Positions 31,494 to 44,415 of a stretch of 64,000 bases of DNA are shown here, piece after piece (position 1 is the stretch's first letter; each line of letters begins with the position of its first letter). Where the stretch lies: NCBI GenBank assembly GCA_031772625.1, contig CM062818.1:1285186277-1285250276 (forward strand), in the 5' to 3' direction. The notes under the pieces were generated by a model that did not search any database, was not told where the DNA came from, and worked only from the letters and a program-made list of their open reading frames with translations. The stretch is from Pinus tabuliformis. Its lineage: Eukaryota > Streptophyta > Pinopsida > Pinales > Pinaceae. The translations under genes and the position numbers were made by a program.

Positions 31494-32275
31494 TCAAGCA
31501 CATGAAGAAAGGCCAATAGGTGAGATAGTCAATTTTGCTTTATTAGCCAAGGCTGATTTTGAACCATCATGTTTTGAATATGCATGTACAAATGAGGTTT
31601 GGATGCAATCCATGCAAGAAGAGATGGATTCCATTTGAAGGAATGACACTTGGGATTTGACAGAGCTTCCACATGACAAGAAAAATGTTAGCACCAAATG
31701 GGTCTACAAGACTAAATTTAATAGTGATGGGAGTGTTGAAAGACATAAAGAAAGATTAGTTGCTAAAGGATTCACACAGAAGTATGGAATTAATTATGAA
31801 GAGACATTTGCACCGGTAACAAGACAGGAGACCATTAGAATGTTGATTTCGTTAGCAACTCAGAAAAAGTGGAGCATACATCATATGGATGTGAAAAGTG
31901 CCTTCTTGAATGGCTACTTAGAGGAGGCAGTATATGTGGAGCAGCCACAAGGTTTTGAAGTGGAAGGAAATGAGAATAATGTCTACAAGTTGAAGAAGGT
32001 TTTGTATGGTCTCAAGCAACCACCAAGAGCATGGTATGCTAGGATTGATGGATACTTTCAGGAAAATAGCTTCCAGAGAAGTAAGAGTGATCCTACCCTT
32101 TACTACAAACAAGAAGGTATTGATATTCTAATCATAAGTTTGTATGTTGATGATCTATTGTATATGGGTAGTAGTTCTAAGATGAATGATAAATTCAAAG
32201 TTTCTATTATGAATGAATTTGAGATGAAAGATCTAGGCATCATGAAATATTTTCTAGGAATGGAGGTTTATTAAA
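31494..32275 (+). pseudogene. Copia reverse transcriptase
   Basis: The polymerase starts near 31590 with W-MQSMQEEMDS, a stop at 31636, then STKWVYKTKFNSDGSVERHK, ETFAPVTRQETIRML, HHMDVKSAFLNGYLEE, VYKLKKVLYGLKQPPRAW and the catalytic YVDD at 32143-32154. DLGIMKYFLGMEVY ends the frame at a TAA. The core motifs are intact, but flanking stops prevent a Gag-Pol. Confidence 0.92.
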
Positions 32276-33050
32276 GTAAGGATGAGATTTTCTTTTGTTA
32301 GACAAATTATGCATATGATATGCTAAATAATTTGATATGCTTGATTGTAATCCATCCTCTACTCCAAGTGCTCATGGAGTTGTGTTATGTACAGATGATG
32401 GTGCTAATTTAGTTGATGAGACAACTTACAAAAGTATTGTGGGGAGCTTGGTATTTCTAACCAACACAAGACCTGATATTACATATTCAGTTTCAATTGT
32501 TTCAAGGTATATGAAAAATCCATCTGAAATACATATGAAGGCAACCAAGAGGATTTTAAGGTATGTGAAAGGCACTCTAAATTCTGGTATTCATTACTAC
32601 TCTTTTGAAAAGTTCAATCTTGTTGGATTTAGTGATTCAGATTGGGGATGTAGTATTGATGAGCATATGTCCACATTTAGAAATTGTTTCTCTTTTGGTT
32701 CTGGTTTTATTACCTGGAGCTCAAAATAACAAGCATTGTTTCTCTCTCATTCACAGAAGCAGAGTATGTTGTAATTGCCTTAGCAGTTACACAAGCTCTC
32801 TTGCTCAGAAAATTTTTGGAAGAAATTGAAGAAAAGAAAATTCAACCTACAATGATTTATTGTGATAATGTAAATGACATCAAGTTAGCAAAGAATCTGG
32901 TTTATCACAGCAGGACAAAGCATTTTGACATGAAATATCACTTCATTTGGGATTTGATGTAGAAGAAGGATATTGAATTGAAGCAAATAAATACTCAGGA
33001 TCATCTAGTAGATATCTTCACCAAAGCAATTGCAAAACCTTAGTTTTTGG
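32276..33050 (+). pseudogene. Copia RNase H, frameshifted
   Basis: Blocks are YKSIVGSLVFLTNTRPDI, MKATKRILRYVKGT, GFSDSDWGCSIDE (first catalytic Asp, about 32640). A one-base shift near 32728 follows, then SFTEAEYVVIALAVTQAL (catalytic Glu), IYCDNVNDIKLAKN (second Asp), and RTKHFDMKYHFI with the terminal His. A TAG near 32960 ends the frame before the usual end motif DIFTKAI (about 33015). Confidence 0.9.
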
Positions 33051-33080
33051 CACTACGAGATAAGATAGTAAAACCTCATT

Positions 33081-33096
33081 AAAAATTAAGGGGGAG
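33081..33096 (+). promoter_or_regulatory. polypurine tract of the Copia element
   Basis: AAAAATTAAGGGGGAG lies directly left of the right LTR, the standard plus-strand primer position. Confidence 0.85.
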
Positions 33097-33450
33097 TTTT
33101 GGGGATAATGCTTAATCATGTCATGTAATTGCTGACAAATAAGTCATAAGATTTTGTGTTCTCTGTGCAAAATTAGGGCAACAAATTATTATGGTGGTCA
33201 GTGCTCAAAATTAGATTTCAGAAGATTGGTAATTTCATTAGATTTGTTAGTCAGTTGATTGATAATAAGATTAGTAATAATTTTACTATATAACACTGTA
33301 GTTAATGGTATGATTTAATAGGATATTTACAGGAGGTTTGAGCTCCCAGAGTGAGTGTGTTTTATTTGTTCATTGCTTTTTTATATGTTTTATTCTTCAT
33401 AATTATCTTGTCTTATCAGCTGGCTTAAAGAAGCCATTTCATATTCTACA
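33097..33450 (+). repeat. 3' LTR of the split Copia element
   Basis: 354 bp, TTTTGGGGATAATGC to TATTCTACA, co-linear with the left LTR. The expected TG start reads TT. Followed by CTCAT, the putative decayed target-site copy. Confidence 0.88.
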
Positions 33451-36400
33451 CTCATAGCCTTTTCAAAATTTGTATCATCACTTTTCCTTCTAAAATATGA
33501 TCTCAAATCGGCTCTACAAAAACTCTGTATAAAGTAAAGTTGATTCATGTTCCAACGATGCCAGGGAAGTTGAACCAACCTCCTTTGTACCCAAAATCCA
33601 TCTCATGAATCACCACCTGTGCACAGAAACACCAACTAAAATAATTATACAGAAACAAAGTGATGGCCTCTTCTAAATAACCATTTTTAGGACATCCAGC
33701 TATGCCATGGTGCCTTTTTCAATCCTCTCACTTTCATCATTGTTCTAACCTTTACTACATCACCCCACATTCTAGTTGCAACATAAAGATTTGAGAGTAC
33801 AATGTAATTTCAACATTTTGAGGATTTAACTCTAAAATATAATCAGACAAACACTCTCCTAGATGAATATTTCAATGAATATTTCATGCACCAATGATAC
33901 CAGACCCCTTCGGTGTCCTAGTCATTAAACCTAGGTTTCTAGGGTACGCCAATGATACCAGACCCCTTCTCTTCTCTTGTACGCCAAAAACTACTCCAAT
34001 GTAACTTTAAATATTGATTAAAGTCTTCCTTACCATTTACAAGCCTCCACTCTATATTTTCCTTCATGGAAGCACATTTTGATAAATTAAAACCCCTAGA
34101 ATATTTTCATTCTCACTTTTACAGTCCTCACGTTGGAATTTATCTTTTTTAATCGAGTTTCTCTTTTATTCCAACTCGATTCACTTTATAATATAACCCT
34201 CATTCTCCTATATTCAATGTATATTCCTCTCCACGGTGATGGAATTCCCCTTTTATTTACTGAATGGTGTGATCTCCAATTAACCATGATCCTCCTCTTT
34301 TTTTCACATTATTAGCAAGGTAAGAACCTTGCCTTTATACTAGCAATTTCACATTTCACATTCTTGGCTAAGTTAAGAGCCTTTATACTAGTGATTGCCT
34401 CAAAGGGTGTAAAGAGAGGTTGATATGATTTTTAAATCTAAAAATATGAACTTTGGTTTTCATAATCAAGAAAATTAATCGATCTATTAAATTTTATTTT
34501 ACTTTTTTGTATTTAAAAAAAAATAAAAAATTATAATTTATAAGTATATCCGAGCTTGAAAGAACATCATTGCTATTATAACTACATGTTGATCCAGGTC
34601 CGGGTGTGACAAAGGACCCTTCCAAGACCTTTTACTTTCATGTTGTGTTAAATTGCATTTTTAAAAGAACATTAATGAATACATTTGCATGTTGTAAAGA
34701 AGAGGGACATGACATTCATCAACACATGAAAACATAAGCCATTGATAACGGAGTTCGTCCAGGAGGGACTATGTCTCCGGGCCCCGCTGTCACGCTGGTG
34801 TAGGCCACTACATTAAGTCCTGTCAATAGTGATGATGTACATAAGAGGTGATGTCGCTATCATACAAGGAAAATGCCCTCACGCAGGAGTGGCTCCAAGA
34901 GATGTTCCGCTATAGGAACTCTCAATCAAAAGGGACTCCTATCAGTATGACACAAACTCATGCATGATGATAATGAGCATCCTACCAACATGGCATAAAA
35001 GGGATCTCAATGCAAACATACAGGGCAATAATATGAGTATCCCATCAACATACAACAAAGGGATCTCAAAACACAACATGACGAATCAGGACAAAAAATA
35101 CATCACACAATGAATCTACATCACATCAAGCAAGAATCATGAAAACAAGTAAGAGACAAGATCCCACATCAAATATCAAACAAGGATCTGTGCCGCACAA
35201 TACATAGAAAAAGAAGTACATGAACACACTGCATATACATCACATCCAGGGGCCATCTGAAGAAAAGGATGTCAAGTTGCTGAAGTTGTTCGTACCATCG
35301 ATCTCACGGCATCAATCGCATGGAATGACTGCTCGCACATGAATGTTGACACCTACACTCCACTTAGAAAAGTGGACGCAAAATAGAAAGTCTGAATGCA
35401 CCATCAGATTTGTGGTGTCGAATAGTGCAAAATCAACTGTCAAATTTCTGAATTCTGAGAAAATGAAAATATGGGGCTTAAGGAATCTTTTAGATTCCCC
35501 CTAGACTCCTCAAAGATTCCCTCCTCCAGGTTCTCTACAAATCGGTTGCTCAGATCAGGAAATTGATTGTGCCATCAGGTTCGTGTCGCTGAGAGGTGTA
35601 AAATCGACATAACATTTGTCCAATTTGGACACTGCAAAAATTTCACCCTCCTGGAAATTTTGCTCAATCATGGTTCCACCTGCAATAAATTAATTAAAAA
35701 ATCGTCTCGATTTCCATGCCCACTCATGGTTCCTCCATGCTTGGGCACACTAGGAAAATGTTGGGTTTTATATAATAAAAAGGTGGCAGACTTCACAAGA
35801 AATTCGTTGTGGCACAGTTGGTTTGAAGATTCGGTTATTATGGAGGAGGTCAGGCAGTCAAACCCCGCCTCCTCCTTTTTTTACACAACAATGTTATTCT
35901 TAAAAAATGGATAGGGTTGGGCCCACCTTGGGCGACCCGCCCACCCCAACTACCCTGGCTCCAACAGTCGTATTTTTTTTTAAGGCGGGTTGATTTTACA
36001 ATGTGGTCGTGGTTGGAGGTTGGGTTCGCGCCCCAACTGGGTCGGCCCACCTTTATTGGCAACGACCCCGCATTGAATACGGTGGTTACGTGGGATAAGG
36101 GGAGGGGCCGGGGGTCGTGGCCCGCCCCTCCAATAACATTACGTTGAATGATTGGGATGGCGGGGTTGGTAGCCCACCACCCTTTTTTTAATATTTTTTT
36201 TGTTTAATAAAACAACATGCTCTTTTTGAAAATTCGGATTTTTGACCGAAGGAGTTGTTTTAACCAGGCGACAATTTCACCGGAATCTAGCCAGAGTTGG
36301 CCAGATTCCATCCGCCGGAAAATTCGAAATTGCAGCCTCCTTAAGCCTGCGCAGTCAGTCAGCAAAAGTCAACCCAACTTTGACTACCTCTATCTTCCTC

Positions 36401-37614
36401 ATCCGAACTCAGATTGACGAACCATTCACACCACCACGATCATGATGACGAGATCTTTAACATGAAATTGGTTTGAGCATAATCTAGACACTTTGACTTT
36501 TGAACTTGCATAAGCCCTATTTGTCCTATGTGTGTCTCTGGAGCCACCTGGATCACATGCATTGCTATAACTACATGCATTTTTATTACAACTGCATGTT
36601 GGAACATTTGGAATAAAATACTCAACACTCAATATTATTTCTAGGTAAATCAATCTAAGTAAATTAATTATATCATATTTTAAGGTGATCTTACATTTTC
36701 TCCAATTTTATTAGGCCCTGGGTTACTAGAGTAAATATAACATTGTTTCCATTGTGATGTTGAATTCGAGGATGCTAAGACCCTTGTGAGACCTGAAATT
36801 CATTGGTACAACCAAGGCATAATGAACAACTACTGAATCCTTGGAAGATAGGCTCGTTTTTCCTTTTTTCTTGTTATATAAATCCTTCGGGGCAATGAAT
36901 ATTTTGGGTCGGATTTCATTAAAATCGTACACAATATATAATATGATGTATAAATTGAATACCTGCACATCTATACTACCCAAAAGGAACTTTCTCTTTG
37001 AACATAATTTAAATCCTCTAAAATGCAGAGGAAATGAGTACCTTTTTTAAATTGAAGCACAAAAATCATTAAAATTGATGAATATACATACTAGCTCAGC
37101 AATATAGAGATGAAATGTCATGAACAAAACATGAAAAGTGATCTCAAATGTCCATTCCCACAACAGAACAAAATGCCAATGAAAAGAAACAACATAAATG
37201 GATATGGTTGAGGCACAATATTTACATTTTGGCCGACACCAGTTATGGAAAAACATGGAGGAAAATTAGTTTTTCTAGTTTTTTCTTTGCACCTCCCCAT
37301 GCTAGAAAATGGACATGGAATTTTCCAATCCAAGCTACCTGGAAAGGGTATCAATCCAACCATTCCACTGAGGTCCCTGGTTTCCTATAATAGGATTATG
37401 ATTTTATAGAAACTGAGAATTTTATCGTCAATAATGTACTATAATAGTTTTCTTAAGATGATTCACAATAAAGTTTCTACTGCAGGAATTTTTTGTTGTT
37501 GAATATCAAACTAAAAGCATAGGTTCATTATTGTTTTTCCTCTTTCTTTAGCTCACTCATCTAGCTTTCTGATACAAGGTGCGAACTTGAATACATAAAT
37601 CATGATCCTTCTTT
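33451..37614. other. non-coding DNA, no recognisable gene
   Basis: Only short frames without motifs. CCAATGATACCAGACCCCTT occurs twice, near 33892 and 33951. 34740-35240 has LTR-like degenerate phrases (AAAGGGATCTCAA recurring near 34995 and 35055). A G+C-rich patch at about 35915-36175 contrasts with the AT-rich surroundings. No LTR ends, tRNA or protein motif found. Confidence 0.45.
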
Positions 37615-37730
37615 CCCTTACTAGAAAGACCATCTATTTTCTTCACATTCCATACCTCATTCCCTTACTAGAAAGTCCATCTATTTTCTTCACATTCCAT
37701 ACCTCATTCCCTTACTAGAAAGACCATCTC
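37615..37730. repeat. 47-bp tandem repeat, about 2.5 copies
   Basis: Units start CCCTTACTAGAAAG at 37615, 37662 and 37709. The first two are nearly identical, including ATTTTCTTCACATTCCATAC; the third is partial. Confidence 0.88.
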
Positions 37731-37776
37731 TAAGCAACAGAAGAAAAGTGGTCAAACGGGTTATCATCCTTCCCAT

Positions 37777-37926
37777 CGTAAATAAAGTGTGTAAGCATTA
37801 CAATCTTTTTCCGCATCATATCCTCAAAATCTAGCATTGTGGTGTTAAGATACGTAAATAAAGTGTGTAAGCATTACAATCTTTTTCCGCATCATATCCT
37901 CAAAATCTAGCATTGTGGTGTTAAGA
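37777..37926. repeat. 76-bp tandem duplication
   Basis: Two copies start GTAAATAAAGTGTGTAAGC at 37777 and 37853 and look identical over nearly their whole length, so the duplication is young. It begins 47 bp after the previous tandem repeat. Confidence 0.9.
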
Positions 37927-38449
37927 TCAATCTCAAACAACTTTTCAAAAATCTGTATGCAGTCTCATGGCACACTCGATGTATAAGAATCCAAGATAGG
38001 GACTATTTTCTATGCTTGGACCTAAAGAGACTAAACAGAAATAAAATCTCAAGTCAAAAAATTAAAAACTAAAATATCCTCCAGAAATATTCCAAGTTGC
38101 AATATGTCTAGTAAATAAATAGAGTGCAATCCCACATCTTGTTTCTACTAGTAGTAAACATAATAAAATACTTTGACAAAATGCTTGCAATGTTAAGACC
38201 ATGCAATTCACAGGTGGGTGCTTATTGTTAGGCCTCATAGGGTGAGGTAGAGGTACATGTGTGCCTACTCTTTGGCTTTATGATGTGTTATTTATAATTA
38301 ATTTTATAATGTTTGGATGGATTATCAGATGCATTTTCAGCGGAAATGGATCATGTATCTAAATATTGAGCCACCAACAGTTAAATGCCAAAAATTTTGC
38401 CATTGGATTACTGAAAAATCATTGTATTATACAAAATAAAATATCTGAA

Positions 38450-38700
38450 TATTGAATATATGTTGAGATTTTTCATTTTTAATGATATACACATTACCTT
38501 AGGAAAAATATAAGGTTGGTCTTTAAGAAGAGAAGTTTCATCATATACTCTGCCTTGCAAAATTGGATGTGAATGTTGAATATATATATTGTCATTTTTC
38601 CATTTCAATGATAAACAAATTATCCTAGATAAAACTTAAGATCATACTTTTAACCAGACAAGTCTCACCGTATATCCTGCCCTGCAAAATTGGCTATCCT
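38450..38700. repeat. diverged tandem repeat of about 125 bp
   Basis: Two degenerate copies share a TTGAATATAT start, a TTTCATTTTTAATGATA-like middle, and CTGCC(T/C)TGCAAAATTGG near the end (about 38548 and 38677). Confidence 0.6.
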
Positions 38701-39947
38701 CTACTTTTCATCAACTTGCTTTCATTTCCTCAATTTTTATCAACTCGCTTGCATTTCATCTTTTGCATCCTCTGATTTACACCAACTTCCTACTTCCTCT
38801 TTTCCATCCATACACTCAAATAACTGTCATTATTGATATTGGTAATAACTACATTGTTTTTCCATTTGGCCAACACAAAGTGCATAGATTTCAGGAAAAT
38901 GCTCCGAGATGCTTTAAGAAAAATATTGTTCTCGTCAGATTCAAGCTATTTTACGCTGAGTAAACACCACTGAGGTTGATCCTTACCCTAAGATACTTGT
39001 ATTACTGTGTTAATTATCCTAGTGACATTCAAACCAAATCACCAGAGAACATAAAAACCTCAATGGCGTGACCTGCCAAAAGTGGGTGAGAATAAGTGTA
39101 TATCAAAAAACGGTAAGATATTGTAAAGGAGGATAATACTATAATAGTTTAACTGTAATTCTAAGAAGAATATGATGTAGGATAATGTGTAGAAACAAAG
39201 TTTTCATAAATCTAACACCTTATTTAGTATGAAGTTGATCAAGAGAAGGCCTATATACTTTTACCAAATCGCTATTTTTGTACTTTCTTGTAGGCAAGAA
39301 ATGATGGAATACTTTCTGGAGTAGTACTTTCATTTTCTCCCTACCAATACCATTTGAGGTTAAAACTTGTTGAAGACCCCTATCAAGCCTGGCACATAAA
39401 CATATATGTATTTAAAACATAAAGAACTTTAGGTTGAAGTTTAGGATTTGATGAACATTTTGCAATCATGCAAAGGTCAATTAGAATTCATACCATGAAT
39501 AAATGTTTGCAGTGGCATATATTAGGTTTCTTTGGAATGAAAATTGATTCAACTGCACCATTACATTTGACTTTCTTTGTAGGATTCATGTCTGATGTGT
39601 TAGGTGCTAAGAAGGTACACATGTGAAACTATGTGTTTCCATTATTCTCCTTTTTTTCATAAATGTTTTCCATCTTATGATGTCTGTTTAATACGAAATG
39701 GAACCAAAATCATGAATACACACATGTGAAGGATAAATGGTCAAAGATAATATCATATTAGTAGTGAACATTTTTCTTTCAACCTTCTTTAATAACTAAC
39801 TGATCCTGAAAGAAGAAGACATTATTTTAGTTGGATGTTTTGTAGCCGTAATGAGCCTAGGAAAACGCATTGGACAATTTCTCACATAAAATCTGGGCAT
39901 TTGAACAGGCTTTGGTTTCATGGAAGAAGCTCTTCCATTTGGAATAT
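38701..39947. other. non-coding AT-rich DNA
   Basis: No protein motif. A 60-codon minus-strand frame at 39796-39978 begins MSRKASVRRVHIPNGRASS and is strongly basic. It overlaps the edge of the next repeat, and I do not recognise it. Confidence 0.4.
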
Positions 39948-40195
39948 GAACCCTTCTTACTGAGGCTTTTCTCGACATTATACCAAGAACATAATTACAT
40001 CAAAATGACAAATTTTCTTAAGTGCAACTCATATAAATAATAATCTTAAACAAAATCAGAGTAAAAATATAACAGGAAATCCTCCAAAGTTGATAGAGAT
40101 AATTCCATTTCTCCTTTATAGTCGTACCTTCAATGGAGCTTCTACAAAATCAGACAATCTACTTTCTAAGGTCTAGATTGCAAGTGTTGAGTTCA
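39948..40195. repeat. direct repeat copy 1 (partner at 42319-42555)
   Basis: Shares AAGAACATAATTACATCAAAATG, a CAAAATCA-AATAAAAATATAAC stretch, AATCCTCCAAAGT, ACCTTCAATGGAGCTT and AATCTACTTTCT in the same order and orientation with the partner copy. Similarity is about 80 per cent by eye. Confidence 0.8.
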
Positions 40196-40434
40196 AGCTC
40201 ATACTTTTTATTAGCGTAAACTCACTTTGCAATATTTGATGTTTATTCTAGATTATGAGCACATATAGAAAATTGATTTCAATCTAATCAAATTGTGATC
40301 AATTAAAACATCAATACTACATTAACTTATGCTTACCATGCTGGTATGCGACACTTCCCTCTTGATTTTAAATTTTGCTCCAACATAGAATTCTGAATTT
40401 TTTTGGTGCTTGTAAGTCAGAGAAAATTCATTTT

Positions 40435-40775
40435 TTCCTTCATTCCATTCTTTCAATGCATGTCCTTCTCTTTGCTTAACTTGAAGTTGTCATATATCAT
40501 GCCATATGTGATTTATTTCAAGCTACAAAGTTTCCGAGTCTAGTAAAACTGCAAATGTAATAAAAAAAATAACATGAAGTATGTGTACCTACCTGATTTT
40601 TCTCTAACAGAGCCTCTGAGTCATTGTTTTCCACTAGCTCTATAGTATCATTGTGGCAAAGAGAAATATGATAATTCAAATCTCCATTCCATCCTTTAAA
40701 TCCATGCCATTCTCTTTGATAAATTTGGAGTTGTCATAGAGCATGCCAGATTTGATTTATTTCAAGCTACTCACA
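40435..40775. repeat. diverged direct repeat of about 95 bp
   Basis: CCATTC-TTTCAATGCATG ... GTTGTCATATATCATGCC ... TGATTTATTTCAAGCTAC near 40440-40527 recurs near 40685-40770 with many substitutions. Confidence 0.55.
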
Positions 40776-42318
40776 AATCCAAAGTGGGATGGAAGTATCT
40801 TCTTGGACTGCAAACAACACTTAAATATTACCCAACATCGAGCATCCAAACATATATCTTTATTTTTTAATATTTTTGTTGCAACATTCTTCTTGGTTTG
40901 ATGAGATTAGAATTGATTGTATCCAATCACAAATGAGGAAAACTAGTTGTGGCTTTCCCATCAAAATTTTCTATCATGGAAAACTCAAATTCAAGCTCTG
41001 TTGTTGATATTTAAGGGATTCCATAAATACATGTTCTAATTCAATCTTCCTGCACATCCAACAACCCTTGTAATCATTAAGATGATGAGGAGCTGAAATG
41101 AACATAAATATGATGAATTTAAATACATGCCTAAGTTCAATTTGAATGTTAAAAAATGAAACAATCATGAAATGTGTTGATAATTTTCTACGGAAGTGTC
41201 TGTCATATATTTTTTGAACTAATCACAAGAATTTTTGCATTGTAATGGAACTTATAAGTGAAATATTGTAAATGGTGATCTTGTGCCAATTGTTCAATTA
41301 CGAGAATACTATGCACATCATCGTTTTGAGCAAGTAGACTTATTGTCATTTGCCCTGCTTCTGTATCAAGAATGTAGTGTATATACTTAAGTTCTTATAT
41401 TGACTATCCATTTAGCTACCACTTTTTTACATTTAGGCTTTTTCAATTCAAAATATCTAGATAATTTGTGAAACGTTATCTCCATAAGTGATGTCTTGTA
41501 TGCTTAGATCGGTCCAAATTAAAGCACATACATGACAACTCTTCTACGTTCTCAAAATGAGCATATTGTCTAGAGCTTATAAAAAAAAATTGAGCTTCAC
41601 ATAACTAATGAAATTTACTTAATTCGCAATCAGTAGTGCAATTCTCGAATATATTTGGCATTCATATTAGCTCATTATTTGTTTTCGAGAGGGTTGTTAT
41701 TACATACCATGTTTATGCACAAAAATTATAGGTTATAGCACTAGAACCTTTTGGCACCAAGACTGTGCAAGAATCTATGACGGACTTATCCTTTGTGGTA
41801 GGAAAAATTGTAACTTGAGAGTTAGATTAGTTCATACCTGCGAAAAGTACCATTGGATCATGTTATCTAGACCCATATTTTTTCATATTGTCTATTCAAA
41901 CTCGTGGGTTATCAGACTTGGAGAATTATTAATATATTTGACAATGCTACATCTGTGTTCTGGGGGATTTGGCATGGATTATGATAACATTTTGATTTCT
42001 AGTTGAAAAGAGTTGCAACATTAAATCATGTATTCTTGTAAGGTGGGAATTTCTCTATTAAGTATTTTCCCTTCTACTGTGTTTTACTCACATTGATGGT
42101 TTCTTTGAGTCGCTAAATCAGACATATCTTTGTGCTTTATTTAGTTGAATTTTTATGAATGAGTGGCTTTGTTACCCTCCAGAATTTAGTCTCCTTCTAA
42201 AAACTTTGATACTTTGCAAACAATAGAACCTTTATAAGTTGGTGATTAGAGTATCCAAAAAAGATTAATGAAAAGGTAAGAGCTAGATAAAAATAAGAGG
42301 AGGCTTCCTTTTTCTTTG
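40776..42318. other. non-coding AT-rich DNA
   Basis: No frame with motifs; nothing supportable seen. Confidence 0.4.
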
Positions 42319-42555
42319 AGCCCTTCATGACAAGGTTATTTTGGGCCTTGTAACAAGAACATAATTACATCAAAATGGAAAATTTTCTTAGGTGCAACTC
42401 GTGCAAGAAACAATTTTAAACAAAATCACAATAAAAATATAACAAAAAATCCTCCAAAGTCAATAGGGAGAATTCAATTTCTCCTTTCCAGTGGGACCTT
42501 CAATGGAGCTTGTACAAAATCAAGAAATCTACTTTCTCAGGGTTAGATTGCATGT
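42319..42555. repeat. direct repeat copy 2 (partner at 39948-40195)
   Basis: See the partner copy. The 2.1 kb between the two copies has no coding motif, so an old LTR pair or a segmental duplication are both possible. Confidence 0.8.
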
Positions 42556-42743
42556 AATTGATCAAACCAAAAAAGTCACAGATTTTCCATAATAGATAAT
42601 GGCATTAAGTAGTCCGTTGTAGAGATTTTGACATTGTACCATGACATGAAAAATGAGGTGATGATGTATAGCCTATTAGAACATTTCTTTCTACAAATTT
42701 ATCCTAGAGTTGTGTAGAATTATTTTATTCAAGAATGGACCAG

Positions 42744-43659
42744 TGCAGAAATTCTCACTGTAGATTAATCTGATTATGCAATGTACTAAAGCAAAATACT
42801 TAATCTACTTCTACAATCAAACTTCCAAAAGCTTAATCGATTTGAGCAATATCAAACATAACACATATAACAGAGAAGAAGAATCAATCACACATGAAAC
42901 ACAGAAGAATACTCTGGGGAAAGCCTCAGCTAAAAACCCCGCTATCTGTATTATCATACAAGTGGAAATATCTCAGGATTACACAAAGCTTTAGCTCTCA
43001 GTACAATCCCTCTCACAACTCATAGACAGACTAGACAACTCATATGCCTTCTCCTCTGTCCTCCAAGCCTCCTATTTCCTTGCACTATTTTCCCTGGGTG
43101 CTCTTGCTATAACCTTGTCTGACATTGATCTCACACACTGTAAAACTGCGCAAATCTCAAGGAAATGAATTCCTTCTACATGCAAGATATTTTCTTATAG
43201 GAAAATTCTTGCAACTGATAGTACATTGTCCTTGCCTTTAATCTCAACTGGGTCTTTGTTTGAACTGACATGCATGAGTTATTTATGAGAGAATATTTAG
43301 TTATCTGGAGTACACTAGTTTCATGCATGCATGCATTAACTGACTGAACTCACAATTAGTTCCTCCAACTGTTTGGAACTAATTTAACTGGACTTAACTC
43401 AGTTAACTGAGTTAACTAATTACAACTCAAATACAATCATCCTTATCTCCTAAATTAAGGGATAACTTCCTCAATCAAAGGGATAAATGTTGCATGACTT
43501 CACAAAGACTTCATGTTTGATTTTCTCCAACTAATTAACTCAAGGTGAATTAATTAATTATTTTTCAAGCAACTGGTGAGACTAAATTCGAATTTTAATT
43601 CTCAATTTTAATTCAAGGACAAATCAAAATTGGAATATTCTTGTTGCCACATTTCAACA
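42744..43659 (-). repeat. probable 3' LTR of the minus-strand Copia element
   Basis: On the minus strand it begins TGTTGAAATGTGGCAACAAG immediately after a polypurine stretch. The outer end is uncertain: I place it at TTCTGCA (42744), giving 916 bp, but no partner LTR is in the window to confirm it. Confidence 0.55.
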
Positions 43660-43670
43660 CTCCCTCTCAA
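43660..43670 (-). promoter_or_regulatory. polypurine tract
   Basis: TTGAGAGGGAG on the minus strand adjoins the LTR start TGTTGAAAT. Position and composition are right for plus-strand priming. Confidence 0.8.
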
Positions 43671-43779
43671 CAAGAAAGGGATTATATGCCACCCCAATCA
43701 TGTCTCTATGGAACTCAAATTTACACTTTGACAATTCCTTAGTCAAAATGTCAGCATCTTGCTCCTCGGTCAAAACATA

Positions 43780-44235
43780 CTACAACAACATGATCCTCCT
43801 CGCCACACAGTCTCTGAGATGATGATACTGAATGTCGATGTGCTTGGACGTGTCATGAAATATTGGATTCTCAGAGAGTTTGATACAACTCTGATTATCA
43901 CAATAGATCACAGTTGCATCCATCCTTTGATCAAACAAACCAACTAGAATTTTTTGCATCCAAATGGCCTCACATGCTACCTGACTTGCAGCCATGTATT
44001 CAGCCTCTGCTGAGATGAGTGCAACTGACCTCTGTTTCCTGTTGTACTAAGAAACTGTAGCTGACCCAAGGTTGAAAATTCCTCCTGATGTGCTCTTCCG
44101 ATCTGATGGACTCCCTACCCAATCTGCATCAGTGAAGCCCTGTAGCTTCACTCCCTCTATCTGTCTGTACCATAATCCATATTGAGATGTGCCTCTGAGG
44201 TATCTCAAAACATGCTTAGCTGCCTTCCAAAACAA
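43780..44235 (-). pseudogene. Copia RNase H
   Basis: Blocks AKHVLRYLRGTSQYGLWY, GFTDADWVGSPSDRKSTSG (first catalytic Asp), a stop near 44047, SAEAEYMAASQVACEA (Glu), IYCDNQSCIKLSENP (Asp) and HIDIQYHHLRD. Order and spacing are canonical for Copia. The internal stop falls in a region usually reading a Trp or Lys codon. Confidence 0.9.
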
Positions 44236-44415
44236 CTTGGTAGGCTAAACCATAGCTTGACTCAGTTGGTTCACCGCATAGCACAAATATGGTCGTGTGT
44301 TCACTAAATACATTAGTGAACCCACAAGCTGCCGATACACAGTAGCTTCTACTACTTCTCCTGAAGTAGCATCCTCCTTCCTCTAGTTACCTGCTAGAGG
44401 AGTCTCCATGGGCTT

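Larger units (their letters stand above)
15633..33450 (+). mobile_element. Copia-type LTR retrotransposon split by nested insertions
   Basis: Similar LTRs lie at 15633-16032 and 33097-33450. There is a primer-binding site TGGCATCAGAGC at 16035-16046 and a polypurine tract before the right LTR. Between them gag, protease, integrase, reverse transcriptase and RNase H follow in Copia order on the plus strand. A 13-kb element (16950-29953) interrupts it; without it the Copia element is about 4.8 kb, a normal size. Flanks are CTTGT and CTCAT. Both derive from CTCGT by one CpG transition each, a possible decayed 5-bp duplication. Several premature stops make it inactive. Confidence 0.92.

Noticed and set aside
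37615..37926. CRISPR-like array
   Set aside because: Only two tandem duplications without spacers, in a plant nuclear context.
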